Shown here: positions 37,765 through 46,214 of the stretch, piece by piece
Position numbering within the stretch: the stretch's first letter is position 1
Layout: every line of letters begins with the position of its first letter
Assembly (NCBI RefSeq): GCF_002355515.1
Contig: NZ_AP014809.1
Location: 3,372,501-3,436,500, forward strand
Length of the DNA: 64,000 bases
Direction: 5' to 3'
Source: Methylorubrum populi
GTDB taxonomy: Bacteria > Pseudomonadota > Alphaproteobacteria > Rhizobiales > Beijerinckiaceae
The notes under the pieces: generated by a model
Database searches by the model: none
What the model was told of the DNA's origin: nothing
Seen by the model: the letters and a program-made list of their open reading frames with translations, nothing else
Translations under genes and position numbers: made by a program

Positions 37765-39063
37765 GTGCCTGTCCTGAACCTCAAGTCCGATTTTGCGGAC
37801 GCCGACGACCTCGAAACGCTGATGGCCGGGATCGGCCGGCGCGCGCGCGCCGCTGGCCGGGCGATGGCACTCGCGTCGGCGCAGACCAAGGATCTGGCGC
37901 TGCGCGCCATCGCCGAGCAGATCCGCGCCAGCGCCCCGGCGATCCTGCGCGAGAACGCGCGGGACGTTGCCGCGGCACAGGCCGCGGGCCAGACCAAGGC
38001 GATCATCGATCGGCTGACCCTGGACGAGGGCCGCGTCGCGGCCATCGCCGAGGCGGTGGAGAAGGTCGCCGGCCTGCCCGATCCGGTCGGACGCCAGCTC
38101 GCCGCCTTCGAGCGGCCGAACGGTCTGCTGATCGAGCGCATCTCGGTGCCGCTCGGCGTCGTCGGCGTCATCTTCGAGAGCCGCCCCAATGTGACGGCGG
38201 ATGCCGGCGCGCTCTGCCTCAAGGCCGGCAATGCCGCGATCCTGCGCGCGGGCTCGGATTCGCACCGCACCGCCACCGCCATCGCCGCGGCGATGAGCGA
38301 GGGTCTCGCCCGCACCGGCCTGCCGGCGGACGCGATCCAGCTCGTGCCGACCCGCGACCGGGCGGCGGTCGGGCTGATGCTGACGGGCCTCGGCGGCTGC
38401 GTCGACGTCATCGTGCCCCGCGGCGGGCGCAGCCTCGTCGAGCGGGTCCAGGCCGAGGCCAAGGTGCCGGTCTTCGCCCATCTCGACGGCATCTGCCATG
38501 TCTACGTGGCCGAGGGCGCCGATCTCGGCATGGCCCGCACGGTGCTCCTCAACAGCAAGATGCGCCGGACCGGCATCTGCGGCGCCGCCGAGACGCTGCT
38601 GGTCGATGCGGCGGTGGCCAAAACCCACCTCAAGCCGCTGGTCGAGGCGCTGCTCGAATCCGGCTGCGCCGTGCGCGGCGACGCGGAGACGCAAGGGGTC
38701 GATCCGCGGGTGACGCCCGCCGACGAAGCGGATTGGCGCACCGAGTATCTCGACGCGATCATCTCGGCGAAGGTGGTCGACGGGCTCGACGCGGCCATCG
38801 CCCATATCGAGGCCAACGGCTCGCACCACACCGACGCGATCATCACCGACGACGCCGAGGCGGCCGCCCGCTTCCTCAACGAGGTCGATTCGGCAATCGT
38901 GACCCATAACGCCTCGACGCAGTTCGCCGACGGCGGCGAGTTCGGCTTCGGCGCCGAGATCGGCATCGCCACCGGCCGGATGCATGCCCGCGGTCCGGTC
39001 GGCGTCGAGCAGCTCACCACCTTCAAGTACCGGGTCCACGGCAGCGGCCAGACCCGGCCCTGA
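37765..39063 (+). CDS. proA: Gamma-glutamyl phosphate reductase ProA
   Basis: 432 residues. I chose the GTG at 37765 because it has GGAAG upstream and gives the family N-terminus ([15 protein letters not shown]); a TTG at 37663 adds 34 residues the family lacks. ALDH-fold enzyme: [30 protein letters not shown] and the catalytic Cys in [16 protein letters not shown]. It reduces gamma-glutamyl phosphate to the semialdehyde with NADPH. 139 bases separate it from proB; nadD overlaps its 3' end. Confidence 0.93.
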   Translation: MPVLNLKSDFADADDLETLMAGIGRRARAAGRAMALASAQTKDLALRAIAEQIRASAPAILRENARDVAAAQAAGQTKAIIDRLTLDEGRVAAIAEAVEKVAGLPDPVGRQLAAFERPNGLLIERISVPLGVVGVIFESRPNVTADAGALCLKAGNAAILRAGSDSHRTATAIAAAMSEGLARTGLPADAIQLVPTRDRAAVGLMLTGLGGCVDVIVPRGGRSLVERVQAEAKVPVFAHLDGICHVYVAEGADLGMARTVLLNSKMRRTGICGAAETLLVDAAVAKTHLKPLVEALLESGCAVRGDAETQGVDPRVTPADEADWRTEYLDAIISAKVVDGLDAAIAHIEANGSHHTDAIITDDAEAAARFLNEVDSAIVTHNASTQFADGGEFGFGAEIGIATGRMHARGPVGVEQLTTFKYRVHGSGQTRP

Positions 39064-39679
39064 CGCGCTAACGGCGGCTCCTCTGCGCGCACTCGGACTC
39101 CCGCCGGCCGCACCCGGCCTGCGGATCGGCCTCTACGGCGGTTCGTTCAACCCGGCGCATGCGGGTCACCTGCATGTCAGCCGCACCGCCCTGCGGCGGC
39201 TGCGGCTCGACCGGGTCTGGTGGCTCGTCACGCCCGGCAACCCGCTGAAGGACCGTGGCCTGCTCGCGCCGCTGGAGGAGCGGGTGGCGCAGGCGCGGGC
39301 GCTCGCTGCCGACCCGCGCATCGCCGTCACCGGCTTCGAGGCGGAAATCGGCAGCCGCTACACCGTCGAGACCCTGCGCTGGCTCGTCCGCCGCCGGCCG
39401 ACCCTGCGCTTCGTGTGGATCATGGGGGCAGATTCCCTCGGCTCGCTTCATCGCTGGCGCCGCTTCGAGGAGATCCTGACGCTGATGCCGGTCGCGGTGA
39501 TCGACCGGCCCGGTCACACCCTGGCGGCACCGGCGGCACGGGCGGCGCAGGCCTTCGCTTCGGCGCGGATTCCGGAGACCGAGGCGGTGACGCTCGCGGC
39601 CCGGCGCCCGCCGGCTTGGTCCTTCCTGCACGGTCCGCGCTCGGAACTGTCCTCGACGGCGTTGCGGACGGGTGCCTAG
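38984..39679 (+). CDS. nadD: Nicotinate-nucleotide adenylyltransferase NadD
   Basis: 231 residues from the ATG at 38984, which overlaps proA by 80 bases. There is no ATG, GTG or TTG between that point and the conserved core, so a rarer start such as the CTG near 39084 may be used. Core: [22 protein letters not shown] (nucleotidyltransferase HxGH), [19 protein letters not shown] and SELSSTALR. It makes deamido-NAD from nicotinate mononucleotide. proB-proA-nadD-rsfS is the conserved Rhizobiales order. Confidence 0.85.
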   Translation: MPAVRSASSSSPPSSTGSTAAARPGPDALTAAPLRALGLPPAAPGLRIGLYGGSFNPAHAGHLHVSRTALRRLRLDRVWWLVTPGNPLKDRGLLAPLEERVAQARALAADPRIAVTGFEAEIGSRYTVETLRWLVRRRPTLRFVWIMGADSLGSLHRWRRFEEILTLMPVAVIDRPGHTLAAPAARAAQAFASARIPETEAVTLAARRPPAWSFLHGPRSELSSTALRTGA

Positions 39680-39688
39680 GGCGTTCGG

Positions 39689-39705
39689 CCCGCTTGAAAA
39701 GCGGG
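39689..39705. terminator. Small hairpin between nadD and rsfS
   Basis: CCCGCTT (39689-39695), 3-base loop, AAGCGGG (39699-39705). A second stem, CCGCC/GGCGG, follows at 39713-39729. There is no long T-run, so it may be a processing or attenuation site rather than a terminator. Confidence 0.35.
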
Positions 39706-39751
39706 ACGAAAGCCGCCAATTTCAGGCGGTGGCGGCGTCGCCACAAACCGA

Positions 39752-40168
39752 TTGCCGGGAACCGAGACCCTGTCCGCACACCTTCAGCCGGGAGCCGCCG
39801 GCTCCGACACCGAGACCGCCTCCTCCGACGCCCTGAAGGCCCTGGCCCTCGGATGCCTCGACGAGATGAAGGCCGAGGAAACCGTCGAGATCGACCTCGC
39901 GGGCAAGACGTCGCTCGCCGACACGATGATCATCGCATCCGGCCGCTCTCAGCGCCATGTCGGCTCGATCGCCGACAAGATCATTCAGGAGATGAAGGCG
40001 AAGGGATTCGGCAATGCCCGAGTCGAGGGTATGCCGGCCTGCGACTGGGTGCTGATCGATGCGGGCGACATCCTCGTCCACATCTTCCGACCCGAGGTGC
40101 GCGGCTTCTACAATCTCGAGAAGATCTGGGGCGTCGACCGTCCGACCGGCGCCCGCCTCGTTGTCTGA
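39752..40168 (+). CDS. rsfS: Ribosomal silencing factor RsfS
   Basis: 138 residues from a TTG at 39752; no ATG or GTG precedes the conserved region. Core: LDEMKAEETVEIDLAGKTSL, ADTMIIASGRSQRHVGSIAD, WVLIDAGDILVHIFRPEVR and YNLEKIWG, the full RsfS pattern. It binds L14 of the large ribosomal subunit and prevents joining when nutrients are short. Often followed by rlmH, which is not present here; instead a converging unrelated gene begins three bases later. Confidence 0.9.
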   Translation: MPGTETLSAHLQPGAAGSDTETASSDALKALALGCLDEMKAEETVEIDLAGKTSLADTMIIASGRSQRHVGSIADKIIQEMKAKGFGNARVEGMPACDWVLIDAGDILVHIFRPEVRGFYNLEKIWGVDRPTGARLVV

Positions 40169-40171
40169 GCC

Positions 40172-40870
40172 TCACGGGGCCGGGACGTCGCTGATCTCGT
40201 CGCACGCTTCGACCTGATCAGTGAACTCCGCCTCTTGGCGCAGCAGACGACCGAGCCAAGCGTGGCGGATTTCCAGCACGAAGCGGAAACTGCGGGTGCC
40301 GGTCGCGCAGTGGCTGACGGTCAGGATCCCCGGCGTGAGCCAGCGCGGCAGCATCAGTCGGAAGCCCGGCAGGTCGATGAAGTAGCGCTCACTGCGGAAG
40401 ACGAGCGCCCGATCCTCCACCAGAACCCGCAGGCTCATCCCGAGCCCGGCGCCGACCCGCTCCTCGAGGCCGGTCGGGCCCCGGAAACGCTTGGCCGAGT
40501 GGATCGCCTGGGGAAAGCCGGCGCTGCGGGCGTAGAGCCGCGTCCAGATCTGTCCGCTGCCGCCGCGGTCCTGGGTGACGGCGACCACGCTCGGAACATT
40601 GGCGATGCGAGCGGTGGGCAGCGGCGCACCAACGAGGCGCAGGCCCTGTGCCAGCAGCCAGCCGAGCACGGTGAGATGCGTCTCGACGACTCGGCCGGCA
40701 TAGACCGCACTCTCGCCCGCGCCGAGCCGCTTGGTGAAGCGACGGCGCACCGCCGGCGGCAGCCGCGCCCAATCCGCCTCCGGGACGAGGGCGCGAAAGC
40801 GCAGGTCGAACAGTTCGGCCGGGCGGACCGGAGCTTGGGCCGGGGCAGCCCGTTCCGCGGCATTGCGCAT
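40172..40870 (-). CDS. DUF4166 domain protein
   Basis: 232 residues. Recognisable DUF4166 features: LFDLRFRALVPEADWARLPP, FTKRLGAGESAVYAGRV, LAQGLRLVGAPLP, GLGMSLRVLVEDRALVF, SERYFIDLPG. No signal peptide, membrane span or catalytic motif is evident; the domain is often found near saccharopine-dehydrogenase-like or fatty-acid genes. It lies 68 bases downstream of the GbsR/MarR regulator in the same direction, so it is the likely target of that regulator. Confidence 0.78.
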   Translation of the reverse strand: MRNAAERAAPAQAPVRPAELFDLRFRALVPEADWARLPPAVRRRFTKRLGAGESAVYAGRVVETHLTVLGWLLAQGLRLVGAPLPTARIANVPSVVAVTQDRGGSGQIWTRLYARSAGFPQAIHSAKRFRGPTGLEERVGAGLGMSLRVLVEDRALVFRSERYFIDLPGFRLMLPRWLTPGILTVSHCATGTRSFRFVLEIRHAWLGRLLRQEAEFTDQVEACDEISDVPAP

Positions 40871-40938
40871 GGAGAAGCCTCCTCAAACATCCTCCCATGC
40901 CATTCGTCCGGGCGGCGATTCCGCCGGGGCGTGGCAGG

Positions 40939-41499
40939 TCAGGTCTCGGACTTCACGGGCAGGTAGCGGACGATCCGGCCACCGAGTCGGATCAGCTTGG
41001 CCAGGGTGTTGTGAGGCACGTTCAGCATCTGCGCGTACCAGCCGTCGAGCGTCTGGGTGAAGTCGAGCATCGCCTTGAGGCGCCGCGACGCCACGGCCCC
41101 GACCCGTGGGTCCCCCTCGGCTTCGGCCACGCATTCGCGCAGCGCCTTGAGGGCAGGGTCGATCTCCCGCTCCTTGCGGCCGGCGGCGATGCGGGTGACC
41201 ATCTCCCACAGGTCGGTCTCGGCGACGAAGAAGTCGCGCCGCTCGCCCATCACCGGCACCCGCCGGATCAGGTTCCAGGCCGCGAGCTCCTTCAGCGAGT
41301 TCGACACGTTGGAGCGGGCAATGCCGAGGGTGCCGGCGATGTCCTCCGCCGCGAGCGGCTTGTCGGAGAGGTAGAGCAGGGCGTGGATCTGCGCGACGGA
41401 GCGGTTCACGCCCCACTGTCCGCCGAGATCGCCCCAGTGCAGAATGAAGCGCTCCACTGCCGGGGCGAGCTTTTGCGACTGGTCTGAAATTTCTGTCAT
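40939..41499 (-). CDS. GbsR/MarR-family transcriptional regulator
   Basis: 186 residues. A winged HTH covers about 35-100 (SVAQIHALLYLSDKPLAAED, IAGTLGIARSNVSNSLKELA, WNLIRRVPVMGERRDFFVAE). A long helical C-terminus follows. GbsR proteins repress glycine-betaine synthesis genes in Bacillus; here the target is probably itself and the DUF4166 gene. The start codon lies in the centre of a perfect 34-bp palindrome at 41482-41515, so the protein likely represses its own transcription. Confidence 0.85.
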   Translation of the reverse strand: MTEISDQSQKLAPAVERFILHWGDLGGQWGVNRSVAQIHALLYLSDKPLAAEDIAGTLGIARSNVSNSLKELAAWNLIRRVPVMGERRDFFVAETDLWEMVTRIAAGRKEREIDPALKALRECVAEAEGDPRVGAVASRRLKAMLDFTQTLDGWYAQMLNVPHNTLAKLIRLGGRIVRYLPVKSET

Positions 41500-41515
41500 G
41501 ACAGAAATTTCAGAC
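41482..41515. promoter_or_regulatory. Perfect 34-bp operator palindrome on the GbsR start codon
   Basis: GTCTGAAATTTCTGTCA (41482-41498) is followed directly by its exact reverse complement, 41499-41515. The gene's start codon (41497-41499 on the minus strand) is at the centre. A 17+17 palindrome with an AT-rich core in a GC-rich genome is a strong operator signal for a dimeric HTH regulator. Confidence 0.85.
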
Positions 41516-41551
41516 GAAACGAGATGAAAGTCAAGCGGCCGTGCCCGCGCC

Positions 41552-42592
41552 TCAGATCACCGAGAAGCGGAAGGTGGTGCTCGACGTGAACGTCTCCTCC
41601 GGCCGCAGGACGGTGCTTGGAAAGTTCGGGTGGTTCGGTGCGTCGGGGAAGCCTTGCGTCTCGAAGCAGACACCATCCCCGGAACGGTAGGTGTGCCCCG
41701 AGGGACCGACGAGCGAGCCGTCGAGATTGTTGCCGCTGTAGAGCTGCAGGGCCGGCTGGGTCGTGGCAACATCGAGCCGCCGCCCACGCGCCGGGCAGAG
41801 GCAGGAAGCCGCCGGGCGCAGCATGCCGGCGGATCCGCGCAGGGCGAAGGTGTGATCGTAGCCGCCGGCCAGGACGAGCTGCTCGTGGCCCTGCCGGATG
41901 CGCGCCCCGAGCGGCGTGGGCTCGCGGAAGTCGAACGGCGTGCCGGCGATCGGGGCGAGAATGCCCGTCGGGATCTGGGTCGCGTCCGTGGGCGCGTAGG
42001 CATCCGAGAATACCTGCACGACGTGATCCATCACGTCGCCCGCGCCCTCGCCGGCGAGATTGAAGTAGCTGTGATTGGTGAGGTTCAGGACGGTCGGACG
42101 GTCCGTTACGGCACGATAGTCGATGCGCAACGTGCCGGGTTCGGGCAGGCTGTAGACGACCTCCACGTCGAGCGTGCCCGGAAAGCCCTCCTCGCCATCG
42201 GGGCTGCGCCGCCTCAGCGTGAGATGCGTCTCGCCCACCTCCGCCACCTGCCAGAGACGCTTGGCGAAGCCTTTGAGGCCACCATGCATGGTGTTGGGCG
42301 GCTCGTTGATCGGCAGCGCGTAGGTCGTCCCGTCGAGGGTGAAGCGGCCCCTTGCGATACGGTTGGCGTATCGGCCGGCGATCGCCCCGAAATGCGGGCT
42401 CACGGTCTCGTAGCCCTTCAGGGTGTCGAGGGCGAGGACGACGTTGGCGCGGCGGCCCTCCCGGTCCGGCACTTCGATAGCCGTAACGACCGCGCCGTAA
42501 TCGATCACCTGCACCCGCAAGTCGTCACGGCTGAGGGTGTGTCGGAGGACGGCTTCGCCCGCCCGCGTCGTCCCGAACCGATCGGCCGCCAT
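41552..42592 (-). CDS. Aldose 1-epimerase (galactose mutarotase)
   Basis: 346 residues. Mutarotase motifs: GAIAGRYANRIARGRF (Arg loop), NTMHGGLKGFAKRLW with the catalytic His, LTNHSYFNLAG with the second His, TRPALQLYSGN (here TTQPALQLYSGN) and CFETQGFPDAPNHPNFPS containing the catalytic Glu. It interconverts the alpha and beta anomers of hexoses. No galactose or other sugar genes are near, so the substrate cannot be inferred; the region GSAGMLRPAASCLCPARG is unusual for the family. Confidence 0.93.
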   Translation of the reverse strand: MAADRFGTTRAGEAVLRHTLSRDDLRVQVIDYGAVVTAIEVPDREGRRANVVLALDTLKGYETVSPHFGAIAGRYANRIARGRFTLDGTTYALPINEPPNTMHGGLKGFAKRLWQVAEVGETHLTLRRRSPDGEEGFPGTLDVEVVYSLPEPGTLRIDYRAVTDRPTVLNLTNHSYFNLAGEGAGDVMDHVVQVFSDAYAPTDATQIPTGILAPIAGTPFDFREPTPLGARIRQGHEQLVLAGGYDHTFALRGSAGMLRPAASCLCPARGRRLDVATTQPALQLYSGNNLDGSLVGPSGHTYRSGDGVCFETQGFPDAPNHPNFPSTVLRPEETFTSSTTFRFSVI

Positions 42593-42656
42593 TCCTCGCC
42601 CTCCTGCTCAGCGTAGACGCGCGAAGTCCGGGAACGTTCTCACGGCCTCCGGACCG

Positions 42657-44447
42657 TTAGGCGGAGGCGGCCTCGGGCTTGGCGGCACCGGTGTCGTCGG
42701 ACAATTGCAGCCGGTGCAGTCGCGCATAGGTGCCCCCCGCCGCGACCAGTTCATCGTGCCGGCCGCGTTCGATCACCCGGCCCGCCTCGAGCACGGCGAT
42801 GCGGTCGGCCTCGCGCACGGTCGAGAGGCGGTGGGCGATGACCAGCGTGGTGCGCCCCCGCATCAGCCGTTCGAGCGCCTCCTGCACGAGGTGTTCGGAT
42901 TCCGAGTCGAGGGCGGAGGTCGCCTCGTCGAGGAGCAGGATCGGCGCATTCTTGAGGAAGGCGCGGGCCAGGGAGATGCGCTGGCGCTCACCCCCCGAGA
43001 GCCGCCCGCCGCCCGGCCCGACCCGGAAGGAATAGCCCTCGCTCAGCCGCGAGATGAAGCCGTGCGCCGCCGCGGCCTTCGCCGCCGCCTCGATCTCGTC
43101 CTGCGACGCGCCGGGGCGGCCGAAGCCGATATTGGCCGCAACGGTGTCGTCGAACAGCACGACCTCCTGCGACACCACCGCGATCGCCGCCCGCAGCGAT
43201 GGGATCGTGACGTCGCGGATGTCGGTACCGTCGATGAGGACACGGCCCGACGTCACGTCCTGAAGGCGCGGCACGAGGTTGAGCAGAGACGATTTGCCCG
43301 AGCCCGAGCGTCCGACCAGCGCCGTGGTCGAGCCGGCCGGCACCACGAGGTCGACCCCCTCCAGCGCCGGCGCGTCGGCGCGGTAGCGGAAATGCACGGC
43401 CTCGAAGCGGATCTCACCCTGCGTCACCGTCAGCGGTCGGGCAGAGGGCGCCTCGCGGATCGTCGGCGGCTCGTCCATCAGGGCAAAGTAGCGGGAGAGC
43501 GCGGCGGCCGCCTCCTGCAGGATCGCGTTGAGGGTGCCGAGCGCCCGCGCCGGCTGCGCGGCGAGCAGCAGGGCGGCGACGTAGCCGGTGAAGTCGCCGA
43601 CGGTGCGGTCGCCCGACATCACCCGCTGGCCGACCAGCACCAGCACGCCGGCCACCGCGAGGCCGCCGCCGATCTCCATCAGCGGGTCGAGCCGGCCGCG
43701 GGCATTGGCCGCCTTCATCTTGAGCCGGCGCACCTCGTCCAGCGCCTCCGCGGCACGACCTTTGAGGTAACCTTCGAGGGCATAGGTCTTGGCGACGCGG
43801 GCGCCCTGCAGGCTCTCGGTGATGAGGCTGGCGGTCGCGCCCATCTGCTCCTGCGTCGTGGTGGAGACCTGCCGCAGCCGCTTGCCGATGCGGTTGACCG
43901 GGCCGGCCACGAGCGGCGCCGTGACCGCGGCGGCGAGCGTCAGCAGCGGATCCATCCAGATCAGCGCGATCACCAGGGCGGTCAGCATGGCGACGTCGCG
44001 CAGCAGAACCGTCGAGATGCGGGTCAGCGCCTCCTTGATGAAGGCGAAATCGGTGGTGAAGCGCTGGGTGAAGGCCGCCGGACTCTCGCGGCCAAGCTGG
44101 GCGAGGTCGGCATCGATCAGATGGGCGTAGAGCGCGGCCTGCATGTCGGCCTCGACCCGGGTGACGACCCGGTTGGTGAGCACGGTCTGGCCGAACAGGG
44201 CGAAGCCGCGGGCCGAGGTGACGGCAATGACGATGAGCGGCCCGTAGGCCAGCGCTCCCATGTCCTTGTGATCGAAGGCATCGAAGGCAGCCTTGATCAG
44301 GGCGGGATAGAGCCCGGTCGCCGCGCCAACGATGGTGATGAGCACGAGCACCACCGCCAGCGTCGCACGGTGGGGCGAGAGCCATTCGCGCCAGAGCCGC
44401 CCGAGCAGGGGGAGGGTGTCGCCCGTCAGGAGCGGCCGGCGCGCCAT
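42657..44447 (-). CDS. ABC exporter, MsbA-like (permease-ATPase fusion)
   Basis: 596 residues. Six membrane helices in residues about 20-310 (WLSPHRATLAVVLVLITIVG first), then the nucleotide-binding domain (about 345-590): Walker A GRSGSGKS, Q-loop VVSQEVVLF, signature LSGGERQRISLARA, Walker B ILLLDEATSALD and H-loop IAHRLST. Homodimeric exporters of this type flip lipid A or export hydrophobic compounds; the nearest name is MsbA, but lipid-A genes are not adjacent. It stands alone between the epimerase and the Spy-like gene. Confidence 0.9.
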   Translation of the reverse strand: MARRPLLTGDTLPLLGRLWREWLSPHRATLAVVLVLITIVGAATGLYPALIKAAFDAFDHKDMGALAYGPLIVIAVTSARGFALFGQTVLTNRVVTRVEADMQAALYAHLIDADLAQLGRESPAAFTQRFTTDFAFIKEALTRISTVLLRDVAMLTALVIALIWMDPLLTLAAAVTAPLVAGPVNRIGKRLRQVSTTTQEQMGATASLITESLQGARVAKTYALEGYLKGRAAEALDEVRRLKMKAANARGRLDPLMEIGGGLAVAGVLVLVGQRVMSGDRTVGDFTGYVAALLLAAQPARALGTLNAILQEAAAALSRYFALMDEPPTIREAPSARPLTVTQGEIRFEAVHFRYRADAPALEGVDLVVPAGSTTALVGRSGSGKSSLLNLVPRLQDVTSGRVLIDGTDIRDVTIPSLRAAIAVVSQEVVLFDDTVAANIGFGRPGASQDEIEAAAKAAAAHGFISRLSEGYSFRVGPGGGRLSGGERQRISLARAFLKNAPILLLDEATSALDSESEHLVQEALERLMRGRTTLVIAHRLSTVREADRIAVLEAGRVIERGRHDELVAAGGTYARLHRLQLSDDTGAAKPEAASA

Positions 44448-44539
44448 GTTGTACCGTGTCTGTGCTGACCCCGGCCGGAACGCCGGGGCCCGCGGTGTTT
44501 GCCGCCGCGCGGCTCGCGGATCAAGCGGCGGACCCGATG

Positions 44540-45097
44540 CTACTCGTCGCCGCCGTCCCGACCGCCCGGTCCGCCGGGGCCGTGGCGATGCCAGGCCTTG
44601 TGCGGCCCACCGAACGGGCGCATCGGCCGGGCGAGGAGCATGGCGCGGCGCTTCTGGCCGTCATCGAGCGTCGCGAAGAGCGGCGTGCTGGCATCGGCGA
44701 GCTTGCGCAGGGCCTCGCCCCGGGCGGTCGCCGCGTCGGCCATGGCGCGAAGTGCACCGGGCGCGTCATCGACCATCCGGCCGCGCTCGCGCCGGGCCTC
44801 GCGCTGGGCGGCCCGCTGCTTGAAGAGATCGCGCATGGCCGCCTCGACCGGTGGCCAGAGCTTCTCCTGCTCCGGGTTCAGCTTCAGCCCGGCATGCAGA
44901 CCGGCGATGCGGGCATCGGCGAAGGCCGCCCGATCCTCGGCCGAGAGCGCCGACCAGCGCCCGTGCCGATGGCCGTGCGGTCCGTCCGCGAAAGGCCCAC
45001 CGCGCTCGCCGGCATGGACCGCCACGGCGCCGATGCTGGCCGCGCCGAACAGCGCCAGCCCCGCCATCGCGAGACCCGTCGCGCGTTTCCTGATCAT
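44540..45097 (-). CDS. Spy/CpxP-like periplasmic protein (LTXXQ family)
   Basis: 185 residues. An N-terminal signal or anchor (ATGLAMAGLALFGAASIGAVA), a His-rich segment (GPHGHRHGRW), then a helical region with the LKLNPEQEKLW motif of the LTXXQ/Spy family. The C-terminus is His/Gly/Pro-rich. Spy and CpxP are stress-induced periplasmic chaperones or sensors; the His-rich ends suggest metal binding. Two near-identical 20-base repeats lie 57-97 bases upstream of its start (45154-45194), spaced by two helical turns, typical of a response-regulator site. Confidence 0.8.
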   Translation of the reverse strand: MIRKRATGLAMAGLALFGAASIGAVAVHAGERGGPFADGPHGHRHGRWSALSAEDRAAFADARIAGLHAGLKLNPEQEKLWPPVEAAMRDLFKQRAAQREARRERGRMVDDAPGALRAMADAATARGEALRKLADASTPLFATLDDGQKRRAMLLARPMRPFGGPHKAWHRHGPGGPGGRDGGDE

Positions 45098-45153
45098 GGG
45101 ACATCTCCGTCAGACAGGGGCGTCTGCCCCGATCCGGCGACGATGCGTCCGTT

Positions 45154-45194
45154 TCGTCTCTGGCGTGTGTCCGGTCGTCTCCGGCGTGTGTCTG
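45154..45194. promoter_or_regulatory. Tandem 20-base direct repeat upstream of the Spy-like gene
   Basis: TCGTCTCTGGCGTGTGTCCG (45154-45173) and TCGTCTCCGGCGTGTGTCTG (45175-45194) differ at two positions and are spaced 21 bases apart (two turns of the helix). This is the layout of OmpR/PhoB-class binding sites and lies between the divergent Spy-like and zinc-binding genes. Confidence 0.6.
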
Positions 45195-45237
45195 CAACAT
45201 GAAAGCTTGTCCATGTTCGGATAACCATCTTGGCGAT

Positions 45238-45258
45238 GTGATAATGTTACATTATTAC
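45238..45258. promoter_or_regulatory. Probable Zur box
   Basis: GTGATAATGT (45238-45247), a central T, ACATTATTAC (45249-45258): a 21-bp palindrome with one mismatch in ten pairs. It closely follows the alphaproteobacterial Zur pattern (AT-rich palindrome with ATGTTA core) and sits 26 bases before the start of a zinc-binding lipoprotein-type gene, with GAGGAG at 45271-45276 as its ribosome site. Confidence 0.75.
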
Positions 45259-45283
45259 CGCGGCCGAACGGAGGAGTTTCGGG

Positions 45284-46210
45284 ATGAGACGGTTCATGGG
45301 GCGCGGGTTCGCGGCCGCGATTCTGCTGATCGCCGGCCTCGCGCCGACGATTGCCGCGGCGCAGGAGGCGCGGCTGAAGGCGGTCGCGACCTTCTCGATC
45401 CTGGCCGACCTCGTGGCGCAGGTCGGAGGCGACCGGGTCGCCGTGACGAGCCTCGTCGGGCCGGATGCGGACGCGCACGGCTATTCCCCGGCGCCGGGCG
45501 ACGCCCGGCGGGTGGCGGAGGCCGACCTCGTCGTCGTCAACGGCCTCGGCTTCGAGGGTTGGCTGGAGAGGCTGATCAAGGCGTCCGGCACCAAGGCGCC
45601 GGTGGTCGTGGCCTCCAAGGGCGTGAAGACCATCGCCGGCAGCCATGACCACGACGACCATGGACATGATCACGGGGAGGGGGACCACGCAGACCCGCAT
45701 GCGTGGCAGAACGTGGCGAACGTGAAGCTCTATGTCGCCAATATCCGCGACGGCCTCAGCGCCGCCGATCCGGCGCATGCCGACCTCTACGCTGCCAACG
45801 CGGCCGCCTACACGCAGAAGCTCGACGCGCTCGATGCGGAGATTCGCACCGCTCTGGCCGCGATCCCGGAAGAGCGGCGGCGCATCATCACCACCCACGA
45901 TTCCTTCGGCTATTTCAGCGCCGCCTACGGCATGCGCTTCCTGGCGCCGCAGGGCATCTCGACGGACAGCGAGGCCGGTCCGCGGGACGTCGCCCGCATC
46001 ATCCGCCAGATCCGCCGGGACAAGGTGCCCGCGGTGTTCGTGGAATCGATCGCCGACCCGCGGCTCATGCAACAGATCGCCCGAGAGAGCGGCGCCAAGG
46101 TCGGCGGCCGGATCTATTCCGACGCGCTGAGCGCGCCGGGCGGCCCGGCCGCGGGCTATCTGGAGATGATGCGCGCGAACCTCAGCGCGTTTCGCGAGGC
46201 GCTGAGCTGA
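45284..46210 (+). CDS. Zinc ABC transporter substrate-binding protein (ZnuA/AztC type)
   Basis: 308 residues. Signal peptide (about 1-27), then cluster A-I binding protein. The likely zinc ligands are His65 (DADAHGYSP), His139 (DPHAW), His205 (TTHDSFGYF) and Asp281 (YSDALS); His rather than Glu at the third position indicates zinc. A His/Asp-rich loop (HDHDDHGHDHG, 121-131) is present, as in ZnuA. No permease or ATPase (znuBC) is adjacent, so it must use one elsewhere. A Zur-like operator precedes it. It converges on moaD with 4 bases between stops. Confidence 0.92.
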   Translation: MRRFMGRGFAAAILLIAGLAPTIAAAQEARLKAVATFSILADLVAQVGGDRVAVTSLVGPDADAHGYSPAPGDARRVAEADLVVVNGLGFEGWLERLIKASGTKAPVVVASKGVKTIAGSHDHDDHGHDHGEGDHADPHAWQNVANVKLYVANIRDGLSAADPAHADLYAANAAAYTQKLDALDAEIRTALAAIPEERRRIITTHDSFGYFSAAYGMRFLAPQGISTDSEAGPRDVARIIRQIRRDKVPAVFVESIADPRLMQQIARESGAKVGGRIYSDALSAPGGPAAGYLEMMRANLSAFREALS

Positions 46211-46214
46211 GGCT

